NCBI GenBank assembly: GCA_020444065.1
Contig: JAHLLQ010000005.1
Span: forward strand, 62,001 to 126,000
Length of the DNA: 64,000 nt
DNA from: a bacterium
GTDB lineage: Bacteria > Sumerlaeota > Sumerlaeia > SLMS01 > JAHLLQ01
Direction of reading: 5' to 3'
Shown here: positions 42,664-50,867 of the stretch, piece after piece
How positions within the stretch are numbered: the stretch's first letter is position 1
Layout of the letters: every line of letters begins with the position of its first letter
Program-made: the position numbers and the translations under genes
The notes under the pieces: generated by a model
The model's database searches: none
What the model was told of the DNA's origin: nothing
The model's input: only the letters and a program-made list of their open reading frames with translations

Positions 42664-43476
42664 ATGCCTCTGAAACCCGAACAACTGCTCGATCCGATCC
42701 CGGAGACGCGAGACTTCTTCCGCAAACGCCTGCGCCGCGCGCCGATTGACTTCGAGTCCTTCGCGACGCCGCTACGTCTTTGCACTCTCGAAGGCTGTCG
42801 CGGGATGTGCTGCTACGATGGCGTCTGTCTGGACGACGACGAGGAGCATTACCTGACCGCAATCGTCAACGCGCACCCGCTGCACTTCGAACCGCTCGGT
42901 ATCACGATCGAGAACGCGTTCGAAGATGCCGTGTTCATCGATACGGACACGCGCAAGACCGCATCCGCGCCTTGCGAGTACCCCGAGCACGTCGGCTTTC
43001 CGAAGCACTTCGAGAACACGAGGTGCATCTTCCGTCACCCGGACGGGCGCTGCAGCCTGCAGGGGCTGGCCATGGAACACGGCGAGCATCCGTGGGCCTA
43101 CAAGCCGCTGAGTTGCTGGCTGCATCCGATCTCGTTGGAGCGCAACGATCGCACGATCCTGTGGCTGCCGACGATGGGCAAGGATCCGCTGAGAGACGAG
43201 GATTTCCCTGGCTATGCGCCGTTCACGCAATGCGGCGAGTACTGCGAGGGAGGGCGTCCGGCGTATGAAGTTCTGCGCCAGGAGATTGAGACGCTCGGCG
43301 CCGTTGTTGGCCGCGATTTCTACGGTGAGATCAAAGAGGCGCTAAAGGATTTCCCGACGCCTCCTCCGCCCGTCGTTGAGGAGTTCAAGCCAAAGAAGGA
43401 AGAGAAGGCGGAGAAGAAGATCGAGAAGAAGAAGGACAAAAAGAAAGACAAGAAGAAGAAAAAGAAGAAGAAGTAA
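42664..43476 (+). CDS. Cys-rich DUF3109/YkgJ-like protein with a polylysine tail
   Basis: 270 residues. LCTLEGCRGMCCYDGVCL (about residues 39-56) and later CEYPEHV, RCIFRHPDGRCSLQGLAMEHG and KPLSCWLHPI form cysteine clusters like those in DUF3109/YkgJ proteins, which are thought to bind zinc or an iron-sulfur cluster. From about residue 238 the protein becomes Lys/Glu-rich and ends in eight lysines (KKDKKKDKKKKKKKK). The PfkB kinase gene begins 3 bases after the stop. The lysine codons create an A/G-only stretch just ahead of the kinase start. Function unknown. Confidence 0.8.
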   Translation: MPLKPEQLLDPIPETRDFFRKRLRRAPIDFESFATPLRLCTLEGCRGMCCYDGVCLDDDEEHYLTAIVNAHPLHFEPLGITIENAFEDAVFIDTDTRKTASAPCEYPEHVGFPKHFENTRCIFRHPDGRCSLQGLAMEHGEHPWAYKPLSCWLHPISLERNDRTILWLPTMGKDPLRDEDFPGYAPFTQCGEYCEGGRPAYEVLRQEIETLGAVVGRDFYGEIKEALKDFPTPPPPVVEEFKPKKEEKAEKKIEKKKDKKKDKKKKKKKK

Positions 43477-43479
43477 GGA

Positions 43480-44382
43480 ATGTCCGCAACTCCCGCTCCG
43501 TTGATCGTTACCATCGGCAACACCGTTTGGGATGCGATCGAGGTCGTTGATCGTTTCCCCGCTCCGAATACGCAGGCGCGCGTCCATGAACGCTTCGAAG
43601 GCGCCGGTGGCCAGGCCGCGAACGCTATCGTGGCCCTGGCGCGGTGGGGGATGCGCACGCGCCTTGTCGGACGAGTGGGCGACGATTATCCAGGGCGACT
43701 TCTGCGCGAGGACCTCGCCAACGAAGGTGTTGACATTACTCATCTCGCGACGGCCGCGGGCGTTCCCAGCCGGCATGCGACAATCGTGGCATGCCGCGAG
43801 ACACACACTCGCACGATTTTCTGCACAAAGCCCGAAGGTCTTGAGCTCTCCGCACAGCAAGCGCCCCTCGAAGCACTCGATGGAGCGGCGCTGCTGCACA
43901 TTGACGGCTATCACGAAGATGCCTGCCTGGAGTTCGCCCGTGAAGCCAATCGCCGCGGTATTCCGGTCATGTACGACGCACACAATGTGCGCCCGGTCAC
44001 AGGAACGCTGATGGAGCTGACCGATTACCTGATCACATCAGAGGAGTTCGCGACGAACTGGTGCGGCAGCGCCACGGCGAAGGATGTGCCGTCGCTTCAC
44101 AACGGCCGTGCCTTGACAGCCATCACGTTCGGACCGAACGGCGTGCATGCGGTGGACAATGACCGCACCTATTTCCAGCCGGCCTTTTCCATCGACGTGA
44201 TCGATTCCACCGGCGCCGGCGACACATTTCACGCGGCGATGGACTATGCCATCGTGCATGGCTGGGAGATGGAACGCGCGCTGCGCTTTGCCGCCGCTGC
44301 GGGGGCCTTGGCCTGCACCGGGCTTGGTGCTCGGGGCGGGATCGCGCCCGTCGAAAGCATCCTGGAACTGGCCGCTCGCTGA
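43480..44382 (+). CDS. PfkB-family carbohydrate kinase
   Basis: 300 residues. The ribokinase-type N-terminal signature is changed to GAGGQAANAIVALARWG (the G-G-x-x-x-N pattern). The C-terminal signature is intact: DVIDSTGAGDTFHAAMDYAI, with the GAGD anion hole and catalytic Asp about residue 248. It phosphorylates a sugar or nucleoside; the substrate is not readable. It is placed 3 bases after the Cys-rich gene, so the two are likely co-transcribed and perhaps coupled. Confidence 0.92.
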   Translation: MSATPAPLIVTIGNTVWDAIEVVDRFPAPNTQARVHERFEGAGGQAANAIVALARWGMRTRLVGRVGDDYPGRLLREDLANEGVDITHLATAAGVPSRHATIVACRETHTRTIFCTKPEGLELSAQQAPLEALDGAALLHIDGYHEDACLEFAREANRRGIPVMYDAHNVRPVTGTLMELTDYLITSEEFATNWCGSATAKDVPSLHNGRALTAITFGPNGVHAVDNDRTYFQPAFSIDVIDSTGAGDTFHAAMDYAIVHGWEMERALRFAAAAGALACTGLGARGGIAPVESILELAAR

Positions 44383-44403
44383 ATCTGCGTCCCCCAAATC
44401 GTC

Positions 44404-44431
44404 TTGCCTCTGTTCCCCGATCTGATAGGGT
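44404..44431 (+). promoter_or_regulatory. Candidate promoter of the first secreted-module copy
   Basis: TTGCCT (44404-44409), a 16-base spacer and TAGGGT (44426-44431). The second module copy has the same layout (TTGCCT, 16 bases, TAAATT at 46732-46737). The agreement supports it modestly. Confidence 0.35.
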
Positions 44432-44476
44432 GTAAAGCAAGTCCGAAATGCATTCATTCCGGGAGGAGAGGTCCCC

Positions 44477-46381
44477 ATGTTTGTCACCCCATCGCGGGCC
44501 GAGCGACGCGTGCGCTCAGTCCTGCTCTTGTGTTTGCTGATCTCGCTTGTCTCATTTGTCGCCGCAGCGCCCTTCACATACCAGGGATACTTGAAGGACG
44601 GAACATCGCCGGCCAATGGCGACTACGATCTCTCGTTCACACCGTTTGATGCAGAAACAGAAGGCACGGCGACGGCCTCCTCGGTCTTCGTGAGCGCGGT
44701 CCCCGTTACGAACGGTGTCTTCACGGTCTCCATCGATTTCCCCCGTTCGACCTGGGAAGGTGCCGCGCCATGGCTGGAGGTTTCCGTGCGTGCGACTTCG
44801 GTCGGTGGAGCCTTTACTACGCTGTCTCCACGTCAGCAATTGCTGGCCGCCCCGATCGCCGATTTGTCGAGGGACTCGTTGGCCCTCGATGGCATGGCGT
44901 CGTCGGAATTCGCTTCGACCATCCATTTACACACCGTGGGTGACATCTCCAACATGCCGTACATCTCGGAGTCGCCATTCGCGTATGCCATTCCTCAAGG
45001 CGGAGATGATGCGAAACTGGATCCCGGTTGGATCCCGAATGCAAATCAAGTGGTTGCCGACTTCACATCGGGAGACGTCGTCTTCAATAATGCGCCCGTT
45101 GGCTTGCTATCGGACAAGGTCGTGCACCAGGTTCTCGAGTACCATATCCTCCACACTGCGGCATCCCCCCCTGCTATCGATACCGCGATCGCGGCGCTCG
45201 ACAGTCGACACGCGTTGCTGGCATATCGCGACGACAACGACAACTTCATCGGGAAAGTCGCATACGTCACGATTGATAACGAGGGGATAACGATCGGGGA
45301 GCCTGTTGCATTCACTACAGAGACTGCGACGAATCTGCGTATGGCTGTTCTTGATAATTCACGGTTCGTCATCAGCTACACCGATGCCGGTTCGTCGTCA
45401 TCAGGGTCTGTGGTTGGCGGTAGCGCCTTCGGGGGAGTGATTGAATTTGGACTCAACGTCGAATTTGATCCCGAGGTCGTTACGGACCATGGTATCTTCT
45501 CGGTCGGGGGTAATGAGTTCTGTATTCCATTTCGAAACGCATTAAATGGTTTCGGCGAACTCATCATAGGGACGCTGGATGAATCGAGTCTTGCGATCAC
45601 GTTGGGGACAAAAAACACATACAATTCACCCTCCATCACGGCGTGGGCATCGGCGACAATGCTGACCCCGACGCGTCTTGTGATCGTCTATTCAGAGAAC
45701 AGCAATATCGGGGTCCATATGATGAATCTCGATCGCGACAATCTGGCGGCATACCCTCAGATATACATGAATCTGGGCGACATCCCGGTAAGCGCCACGT
45801 GGGTTAAACCTCGGAGCTCCGATGAGTTCGTCCTTGTGGCAAGAACTACCGATGCGACACCGAAGACGCGCATTTACCTCATCCAGACTAACAATTCTGC
45901 ATTCACCACCTTGAATTTCAGCGACAAGAGTTGGAACACATTCGGATTCGATTTGGATCCCAGTGGTGAAATGTTCTTCGCACTCTACTCCGGTGAGCAG
46001 CAAATCTTCGATGTTGCCAAGTACGTCGGATCTGAATTCGCCGTCGGCTATGGGACCGTGGGAACGCCGACAAGCAGCTTCCTGGGGAGGGCAGTGGCGA
46101 TGGGTCGATATGGAATGATCGCAGTAGACTACAACGATAGCGCCTCGACGATCAAGTGGGGGTTACGTCCCACTCCACTGGGTGTCGCCAGTAACTCTGC
46201 GAATGCGGCAGGCATGCCAGTCTCCGTCGTTGTGCAGGGCATTGCCAGCGGTCTCAGCGGCTTGGTCCCGGGCGAGACATACTACGTCACCGCTAGCGGT
46301 GCGCGCACCCCCGAGCGCTCCGTCAGCCGGCTTGGGACGGCGCTATCCAGCACCCAGCTCCTGATGGAGGTCGAGCGATGA
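44477..46381 (+). CDS. Large exported beta-rich protein, module copy 1
   Basis: 634 residues. The signal peptide ends near residue 33 (LISLVSFVAAA). Next is an FTYQGYLKDGTSPANGDYDL domain (about 34-150) typical of secreted proteins in Planctomycetota-like bacteria, with LSPRQQLLAAPIADLSRDSLALDG. The middle (about 220-540) is beta-rich with repeated D-x-R...L-Y and T/S segments, perhaps a propeller. The end (about 570-634) has LSGLVPGETYYVTASG and VSRLGTALSSTQLLMEVER. The stop overlaps the start of a small exported gene (ATGA, 46378-46381). It is paralogous to 46780-48696. GGAGGAG precedes the ATG. Confidence 0.85.
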   Translation: MFVTPSRAERRVRSVLLLCLLISLVSFVAAAPFTYQGYLKDGTSPANGDYDLSFTPFDAETEGTATASSVFVSAVPVTNGVFTVSIDFPRSTWEGAAPWLEVSVRATSVGGAFTTLSPRQQLLAAPIADLSRDSLALDGMASSEFASTIHLHTVGDISNMPYISESPFAYAIPQGGDDAKLDPGWIPNANQVVADFTSGDVVFNNAPVGLLSDKVVHQVLEYHILHTAASPPAIDTAIAALDSRHALLAYRDDNDNFIGKVAYVTIDNEGITIGEPVAFTTETATNLRMAVLDNSRFVISYTDAGSSSSGSVVGGSAFGGVIEFGLNVEFDPEVVTDHGIFSVGGNEFCIPFRNALNGFGELIIGTLDESSLAITLGTKNTYNSPSITAWASATMLTPTRLVIVYSENSNIGVHMMNLDRDNLAAYPQIYMNLGDIPVSATWVKPRSSDEFVLVARTTDATPKTRIYLIQTNNSAFTTLNFSDKSWNTFGFDLDPSGEMFFALYSGEQQIFDVAKYVGSEFAVGYGTVGTPTSSFLGRAVAMGRYGMIAVDYNDSASTIKWGLRPTPLGVASNSANAAGMPVSVVVQGIASGLSGLVPGETYYVTASGARTPERSVSRLGTALSSTQLLMEVER

Positions 46382-46656
46382 AACGTCGCGTCGCAATCAT
46401 GATAGCCGTTCTCCTGCTCGGCGCGTGGGCGGCCGCCTCGCATTCCCGCGCGGGCGAGAGCGAAACGCATTTCGCGATTGCCAATGGCGGAGTGTCCACC
46501 AGCGCCGGGGGAGACTTCTCCCTTGGCGGGACTGCGGGGCAGCTGATTGCCGGCCCCGCAATGACCGGCGGCGACTTCTCGCAGTCCGGTGGCTTCTGGC
46601 ACCCGGTGGCAGGAGGTCTCCCGCACGGCTCTCGGACCGGGTGGATGATGCGCTAG
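46378..46656 (+). CDS. Small exported protein with SGGFW end, module copy 1
   Basis: 92 residues. A signal peptide (MKRRVAIMIAVLLLGAWAAASHSRA) is followed by HFAIANGGVSTSAGGDFSLGGTAGQ, then PAMTGGDFSQSGGFWHP. The GG-x-F-S-x-GG-x-x-G and SGGFW patterns are widespread at the ends of exported proteins of uncultivated bacteria. Here the motif stands as its own small gene. It overlaps the big gene by 4 bases, so it is expected to be made with it. Paralogue of 48693-48971. Confidence 0.8.
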   Translation: MKRRVAIMIAVLLLGAWAAASHSRAGESETHFAIANGGVSTSAGGDFSLGGTAGQLIAGPAMTGGDFSQSGGFWHPVAGGLPHGSRTGWMMR

Positions 46657-46695
46657 GCAATTTGCTTCCAGAGTGATTGCGCTTCCGAAACGCCC

Positions 46696-46720
46696 AAAGG
46701 CAAATGCGCTTGCCTTTTCT
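46696..46720 (+). terminator. Terminator-like hairpin between the two module copies
   Basis: An 8-bp stem (46696-46703 with 46710-46717) with a 6-base loop and a T-rich 3' arm plus TCT. It lies after the first unit and overlaps the TTGCCT that may be the -35 box of the second. Confidence 0.65.
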
Positions 46721-46737
46721 GCGAATGATGGTAAATT
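46710..46737 (+). promoter_or_regulatory. Candidate promoter of the second secreted-module copy
   Basis: TTGCCT (46710-46715), a 16-base spacer and TAAATT (46732-46737), mirroring the layout upstream of copy 1. Its -35 part lies within the preceding hairpin. Confidence 0.35.
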
Positions 46738-46779
46738 CTCCTCGAATCCTGACAGCTTATCCTCGGGAGGAGAGGACCC

Positions 46780-48696
46780 ATGTATTCAGTCGCTCGGGGG
46801 CCGGCGCACGGCCTGTGCGCTGGTCTCTTCGCATGCTTATTGATTCTGCTTGTTTCGGTAATCGAAGCCGCTCCTTTCACTTATCAGGGGTTCCTGAAGG
46901 ATGGGAGCGCTCCGGCCAATGGTAGTTTTGATTTCACATTCACCCCATTCGATGGGGAGACACTGGGAACTGCGCTTGCCACCGAAGTTGCTGTCGGTGA
47001 CGTCAACGTTGTCGATGGTGTCTTCACGGTGGAAATCGATTTTCCCAATTCTATCTGGGAAGGCGATCCCCCTTGGTTGGAAGTCCATGTTCGCGCAACG
47101 GGCAGCGGCGGAGACTACGACACGCTTTCGCCGCGTCAGCAGTTGATGGCGGCGCCGCTGGCTTCCATGGCGCGTGATGCTCTTGCGCTCGATGGCCATG
47201 CGGCAGCCGATTTCGCAGACGCGACCCACCCCCATGTGAAAACGGACATCAGCGATCTGGAACCCATAACTGCGGTTCCGGCGGCCGATTCCATTCCAAA
47301 GGCCGGTACGGACGGGATGCTCGCAGACGGGTGGATCCCTCCCGGCAACCAAATCGTTCACGCCTTCACAGCGGGTGACACCATTTCGGAAGGCTCTCCC
47401 GTGGGGCTCTTGAACGGGAAACTTCGATCACAGACTGGTCAAATCCAATTGATCAGCAGCAGTTCGATCCCGGCGGCAGCCGATGCGGATTTGGATGCCT
47501 GGGACAGCGAGCATGCCATCTACGCATACATCGATCCCGTTGCGGAGGCCAATGCGATGGTCGTCGTGCTGACAGTCGAGGACGGCGCGGTTGTTTGCGG
47601 AACCCCGAAGGTCATCAGTACCGGCCACGCGCAGGGCATTCGCGTTGCTGCTCTTTCGTATCGGCGATTCGTTGTCGTGTTCACGGACACCGACAATCTC
47701 TATCGGGGAACGCTCATCGCCGGCGGTGCGTCCGATCCATCGAGTATCGAAGTGGGGACCCCTGTGACTTACAGTGCAGAACAAGGATGGACGCACGAGG
47801 TCTTCTGGCTCGGCGGGTATATGAAGTACGACTTCTGTGTGTTCTTACGCGATGCCGGCAACTCGTATCATGGAACAGTGTCCGTCGGGACGATGAATCC
47901 GTCAACTTTCGGGATCACGCTTGGAAGTCCGGTGGAAGTATCGTCTGTTCCGGCGGCTGCCTTGAGCGGAATGTGGCTGACGAATTCACGCTTTCTTGTG
48001 AGCTACGGGGCTGACTCTGCTCGCCAGGACGTCGCATTGCTCTCTCTGGATCGCACGAATTTGACTGCGACGGTGCAGGCTACCCGGACGGTTTCATCGG
48101 ATCCTCCGGCGGCCACCTGGGTCCAGCGGCTTTCCGGCGACGAGGCCCTCGTGGCGCAACGTTACAATGCCGCCACAGCGCGCTCCCATCTGATTCAAGT
48201 TCGTGCGAATGAAGCGGGAATCTCGATTCAGGACGTCGAGACCGTGAACCTGAAGTGCTGGGGGCTTGCCGTGCAGCCAGGGGGTGAGTTTGGGATGCTC
48301 TGGCTCTCCGGAATGGTGCCCAATCTCTACTTCGGGAAGGTATTGGATTCAGGAATTCGGTTGGGGTACTCCACCCAGATCATCATCACAGGATGTTCCT
48401 ACTTCTCACTTGTTGGACTGGGAGCCCAGGATTTCCTGATGAGCACGGCAGGCACCCCAGACTCCTATGCCTCTTTGGTGGGCTTCCCCACACCCATTGG
48501 GATCGCGGCTGAGAGTGGAGAAGTGGACCAGCCGGTGTCCGCCATCATTCAAGGCGTATCCGACGTGCATAGCGGCCTCGTTCCCGGCACAGTGTACTAC
48601 ACGACCCATTATGGTTCTCTGACGAGCGATCCCTCCATCTGGAAAGTCGGAACGGCAATCTCTGAGACCGAGTTGTTGCTGGAGATCGAACGATGA
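46780..48696 (+). CDS. Large exported beta-rich protein, module copy 2
   Basis: 638 residues and the same layout as copy 1: signal peptide ending near VIEAA, FTYQGFLKDGSAPANGSFDF domain, LSPRQQLMAAPLASMARDALALDG, a beta-rich middle with LYRGTLIAGG and YHGTVSVGTM repeats, and the end SGLVPGTVYYTTHYG/WKVGTAISETELLLEIER. The N-terminal domains and the C-termini are clearly alike in the two copies; the middle has diverged strongly. It uses the same CGGGAGGAGAGG ribosome site. Its stop overlaps the small gene at 48693 (ATGA). Confidence 0.85.
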   Translation: MYSVARGPAHGLCAGLFACLLILLVSVIEAAPFTYQGFLKDGSAPANGSFDFTFTPFDGETLGTALATEVAVGDVNVVDGVFTVEIDFPNSIWEGDPPWLEVHVRATGSGGDYDTLSPRQQLMAAPLASMARDALALDGHAAADFADATHPHVKTDISDLEPITAVPAADSIPKAGTDGMLADGWIPPGNQIVHAFTAGDTISEGSPVGLLNGKLRSQTGQIQLISSSSIPAAADADLDAWDSEHAIYAYIDPVAEANAMVVVLTVEDGAVVCGTPKVISTGHAQGIRVAALSYRRFVVVFTDTDNLYRGTLIAGGASDPSSIEVGTPVTYSAEQGWTHEVFWLGGYMKYDFCVFLRDAGNSYHGTVSVGTMNPSTFGITLGSPVEVSSVPAAALSGMWLTNSRFLVSYGADSARQDVALLSLDRTNLTATVQATRTVSSDPPAATWVQRLSGDEALVAQRYNAATARSHLIQVRANEAGISIQDVETVNLKCWGLAVQPGGEFGMLWLSGMVPNLYFGKVLDSGIRLGYSTQIIITGCSYFSLVGLGAQDFLMSTAGTPDSYASLVGFPTPIGIAAESGEVDQPVSAIIQGVSDVHSGLVPGTVYYTTHYGSLTSDPSIWKVGTAISETELLLEIER

Positions 48697-48971
48697 AACG
48701 ACGAATCGGCATCCTGATCGGGTTTCTCATTCTCGCGGCACTTGCGGCGGCATCGTGGCACCGGGCGAGTTACGAGGTGACGCACTTCGCCATCGCAAAT
48801 GGTGGGACTACGATCAGCACTGGCGCTGAGTTCACTCTCGGCGCGACCACCGGCCAGGTGGAAGCCTCCGGCCCCATGACGAGTGGGGGCTACGAGTTGT
48901 GCGGCGGATTCTGGCACCAGAGCGGGGGAGGGCCTCCGGCCGGTCCCTATGCGGGCTGGACCGTGCGCTAG
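48693..48971 (+). CDS. Small exported protein with CGGFW end, module copy 2
   Basis: 92 residues, the same length as its paralogue at 46378. Signal peptide MKRRIGILIGFLILAALAAAS; then THFAIANGGTTISTGAEFTLGATTGQ, PMTSGGYELCGGFWHQ and a GPYAGWTVR end. The start overlaps the large gene by 4 bases. The Cys in ELCGGFW is not present in copy 1. Confidence 0.8.
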   Translation: MKRRIGILIGFLILAALAAASWHRASYEVTHFAIANGGTTISTGAEFTLGATTGQVEASGPMTSGGYELCGGFWHQSGGGPPAGPYAGWTVR

Positions 48972-49085
48972 AAGAATCGGCCACCCAGTCAGGCCCCTCG
49001 CTGGCCGCCGCCACCAAAGCCTTTGACATCCCCGCGGCCGCTTCGGCACGCTCCCGATGCTAATTTCGCTGAAGGAGCGCTTGCC

Positions 49086-50843
49086 TTGTACATCGAACAG
49101 TTGGTCGGGAAACGGCTCGCAGACGCGCCGAAGGACGCCATGACGCCGGGGCACACGATGCTCTTGCGTGGCGGTTACATTCGCCAGATCGGCCAGGGCA
49201 TCTTTGCCCTCCTGCCGCTCGGATTCCGGATCGCCCAGAAGGTGGAGGCGATCATCCGAGAGGAGATGAACTTCATCGGAGGGCAGGAAATCCAGATGCC
49301 TGTCGTCTCGCCGGCGGACCTGTGGCTCGAGTCCGGCCGCTACGAGACCGTCGGACCCGAGTTGCTCCGTTTCGAGGATCGCACCGGCCATCCGTGCGTG
49401 CTGAACATGACGCACGAGGAAGTCGTTGTCGAAGTCGCGCGCTCGCAGGTCGACAGCTATCGCCACTTCCCGTTCATGCTGTACCAAATTCAGACGAAAT
49501 ATCGCGACGAGGCGCGCAGCCGCGGCGGCCTGATCCGCGTGCGCGAATTCGTGATGAAGGACGCGTATTCCTTCCATCGCACGCAGGAGGATCTGGCGGA
49601 GTACTACCAGGAAGCCCACGCGGCTTACACGCGCATCTTCCGCCGGTGTGGTCTGCGGAACTTCGTCGATATCGAATCCGACAGTGGAATGATGGGCGGT
49701 AACGTCGCGCACGAGTTTATGCTCGTTACGCCCGTCGGTGAGGACACGTTGATCCTCTGCCCGAAGTGTGGCTATCGCGCGAATCGTGAAGTGGCCGTGA
49801 GCAATCGCAAGTTCGAGTTCAACGAAGAGCTGGAAGAGCTCAATAAGGTTCACACGCCGGCGCAGAAGACGATCGAAGAAGTGACCGGGTTCCTCGGCAA
49901 AGATGAACTGCACGCCTGCAAGTGCGTCGCGTTCGTCGGCAACGAGGAGAAAGCCGTGTTCGCATTCGTGCGCGGTGACATGGAAGTGAATCTGCCCAAG
50001 CTGCGCAAAGCGAGCGGCTTCGGTGATCTTCGCCCGATGCATGACGAAGAGTTCGAGCAGTACGGCACGGTGGCCGGGTTTGTCGGTCCGCTTGGTCTGA
50101 AGGTCGATAACGCGGTTGTTGTCTTCGATGAGTCGGTGGCGCATTCGCCCAACCTGATCATCGGTGCGAACGAAACGGACTACCACACCACGGGATTCAA
50201 TTTCCGGCGCGACTTGCCCGAAGGCACACCGACGTCGGATATTACCGACGTGCGCGAAGGCGAAGCCTGCCGCGTTTGCGGAGAGCCCTTGAATGTGACG
50301 CGTGGTATCGAGGTTGGAAACATCTTCCAGCTCGGCACGAAGTACAGCCATGCGATGACCTTTCAGTACCACGAAGAAGACGGCTCGCTGAAGTACCCGA
50401 TCATGGGCTGCTACGGAATCGGCGTCGGCCGGACGTTTGCCAGCGTGGCGGAAGAAAGCCGCGACGACAACGGGCCGATCTGGCCGATCTCGATCGCGCC
50501 GTTCCGCGTGCAGGTTTGCTGTTTGCAGGCGAAGGACGAAGAAATCGCGGCACGCGGCGTCGAGATTTACGACGAACTGCGCGCGTTGGGGCTCGATCCG
50601 TTGCTCGACAAGCGCCAGGTCGGCGCCGGCTTCATGTTTGCCGATGCGGACCTGATTGGTGCGCCCATTCGGATCATTCTCTCGCGACGCAACCTCGCAA
50701 AGGGTGTTGCCGAGATGAAGTATCGGCTCGTTGAGGAGCGGGACTTCCCGAAGGAAATAGCCCTCGATGAGCTGCCTGCAAAGGTACAGGAAATCGTGCA
50801 GGAACTGGAGCTCGAATACAGCTCCGCCGCCATGCGGATGTAA
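49086..50843 (+). CDS. proS: Prolyl-tRNA synthetase (bacterial type)
   Basis: 585 residues from a TTG at 49086, supported by GAAGGAG eight bases upstream and by the family start (YIEQLVGKRLADAPKDAM). It is a class II synthetase that charges tRNA-Pro. Motif 2 region: YRDEARSRGGLIRVREFVMKDAYSFH (given here in part) and the ESDSGMMGG motif. A long insertion/editing domain (about 225-400) follows, then motif 3 GCYGIGVGRT and the anticodon-binding domain to the end. The TTG start may mean modest translation. The aroF-type gene follows after 24 bases. Confidence 0.96.
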   Translation: MYIEQLVGKRLADAPKDAMTPGHTMLLRGGYIRQIGQGIFALLPLGFRIAQKVEAIIREEMNFIGGQEIQMPVVSPADLWLESGRYETVGPELLRFEDRTGHPCVLNMTHEEVVVEVARSQVDSYRHFPFMLYQIQTKYRDEARSRGGLIRVREFVMKDAYSFHRTQEDLAEYYQEAHAAYTRIFRRCGLRNFVDIESDSGMMGGNVAHEFMLVTPVGEDTLILCPKCGYRANREVAVSNRKFEFNEELEELNKVHTPAQKTIEEVTGFLGKDELHACKCVAFVGNEEKAVFAFVRGDMEVNLPKLRKASGFGDLRPMHDEEFEQYGTVAGFVGPLGLKVDNAVVVFDESVAHSPNLIIGANETDYHTTGFNFRRDLPEGTPTSDITDVREGEACRVCGEPLNVTRGIEVGNIFQLGTKYSHAMTFQYHEEDGSLKYPIMGCYGIGVGRTFASVAEESRDDNGPIWPISIAPFRVQVCCLQAKDEEIAARGVEIYDELRALGLDPLLDKRQVGAGFMFADADLIGAPIRIILSRRNLAKGVAEMKYRLVEERDFPKEIALDELPAKVQEIVQELELEYSSAAMRM

Positions 50844-50867
50844 TCAAGAAAAGAGGGACGCAGTCAG

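Noticed and set aside
43380-43476. Low-complexity A/G run as a terminator or phase-variable tract
   Set aside because: There is no hairpin and no homopolymer long enough. It is better explained as lysine codons, though stalling is possible and is reported separately.
44477-48971. Insertion or phage origin of the duplicated module
   Set aside because: There is no transposase, terminal repeat, integrase or change of strand. The simple tandem order points to gene duplication.
48609-50372. 587-codon minus-strand frame over proS
   Set aside because: It is antisense to prolyl-tRNA synthetase and without family resemblance.
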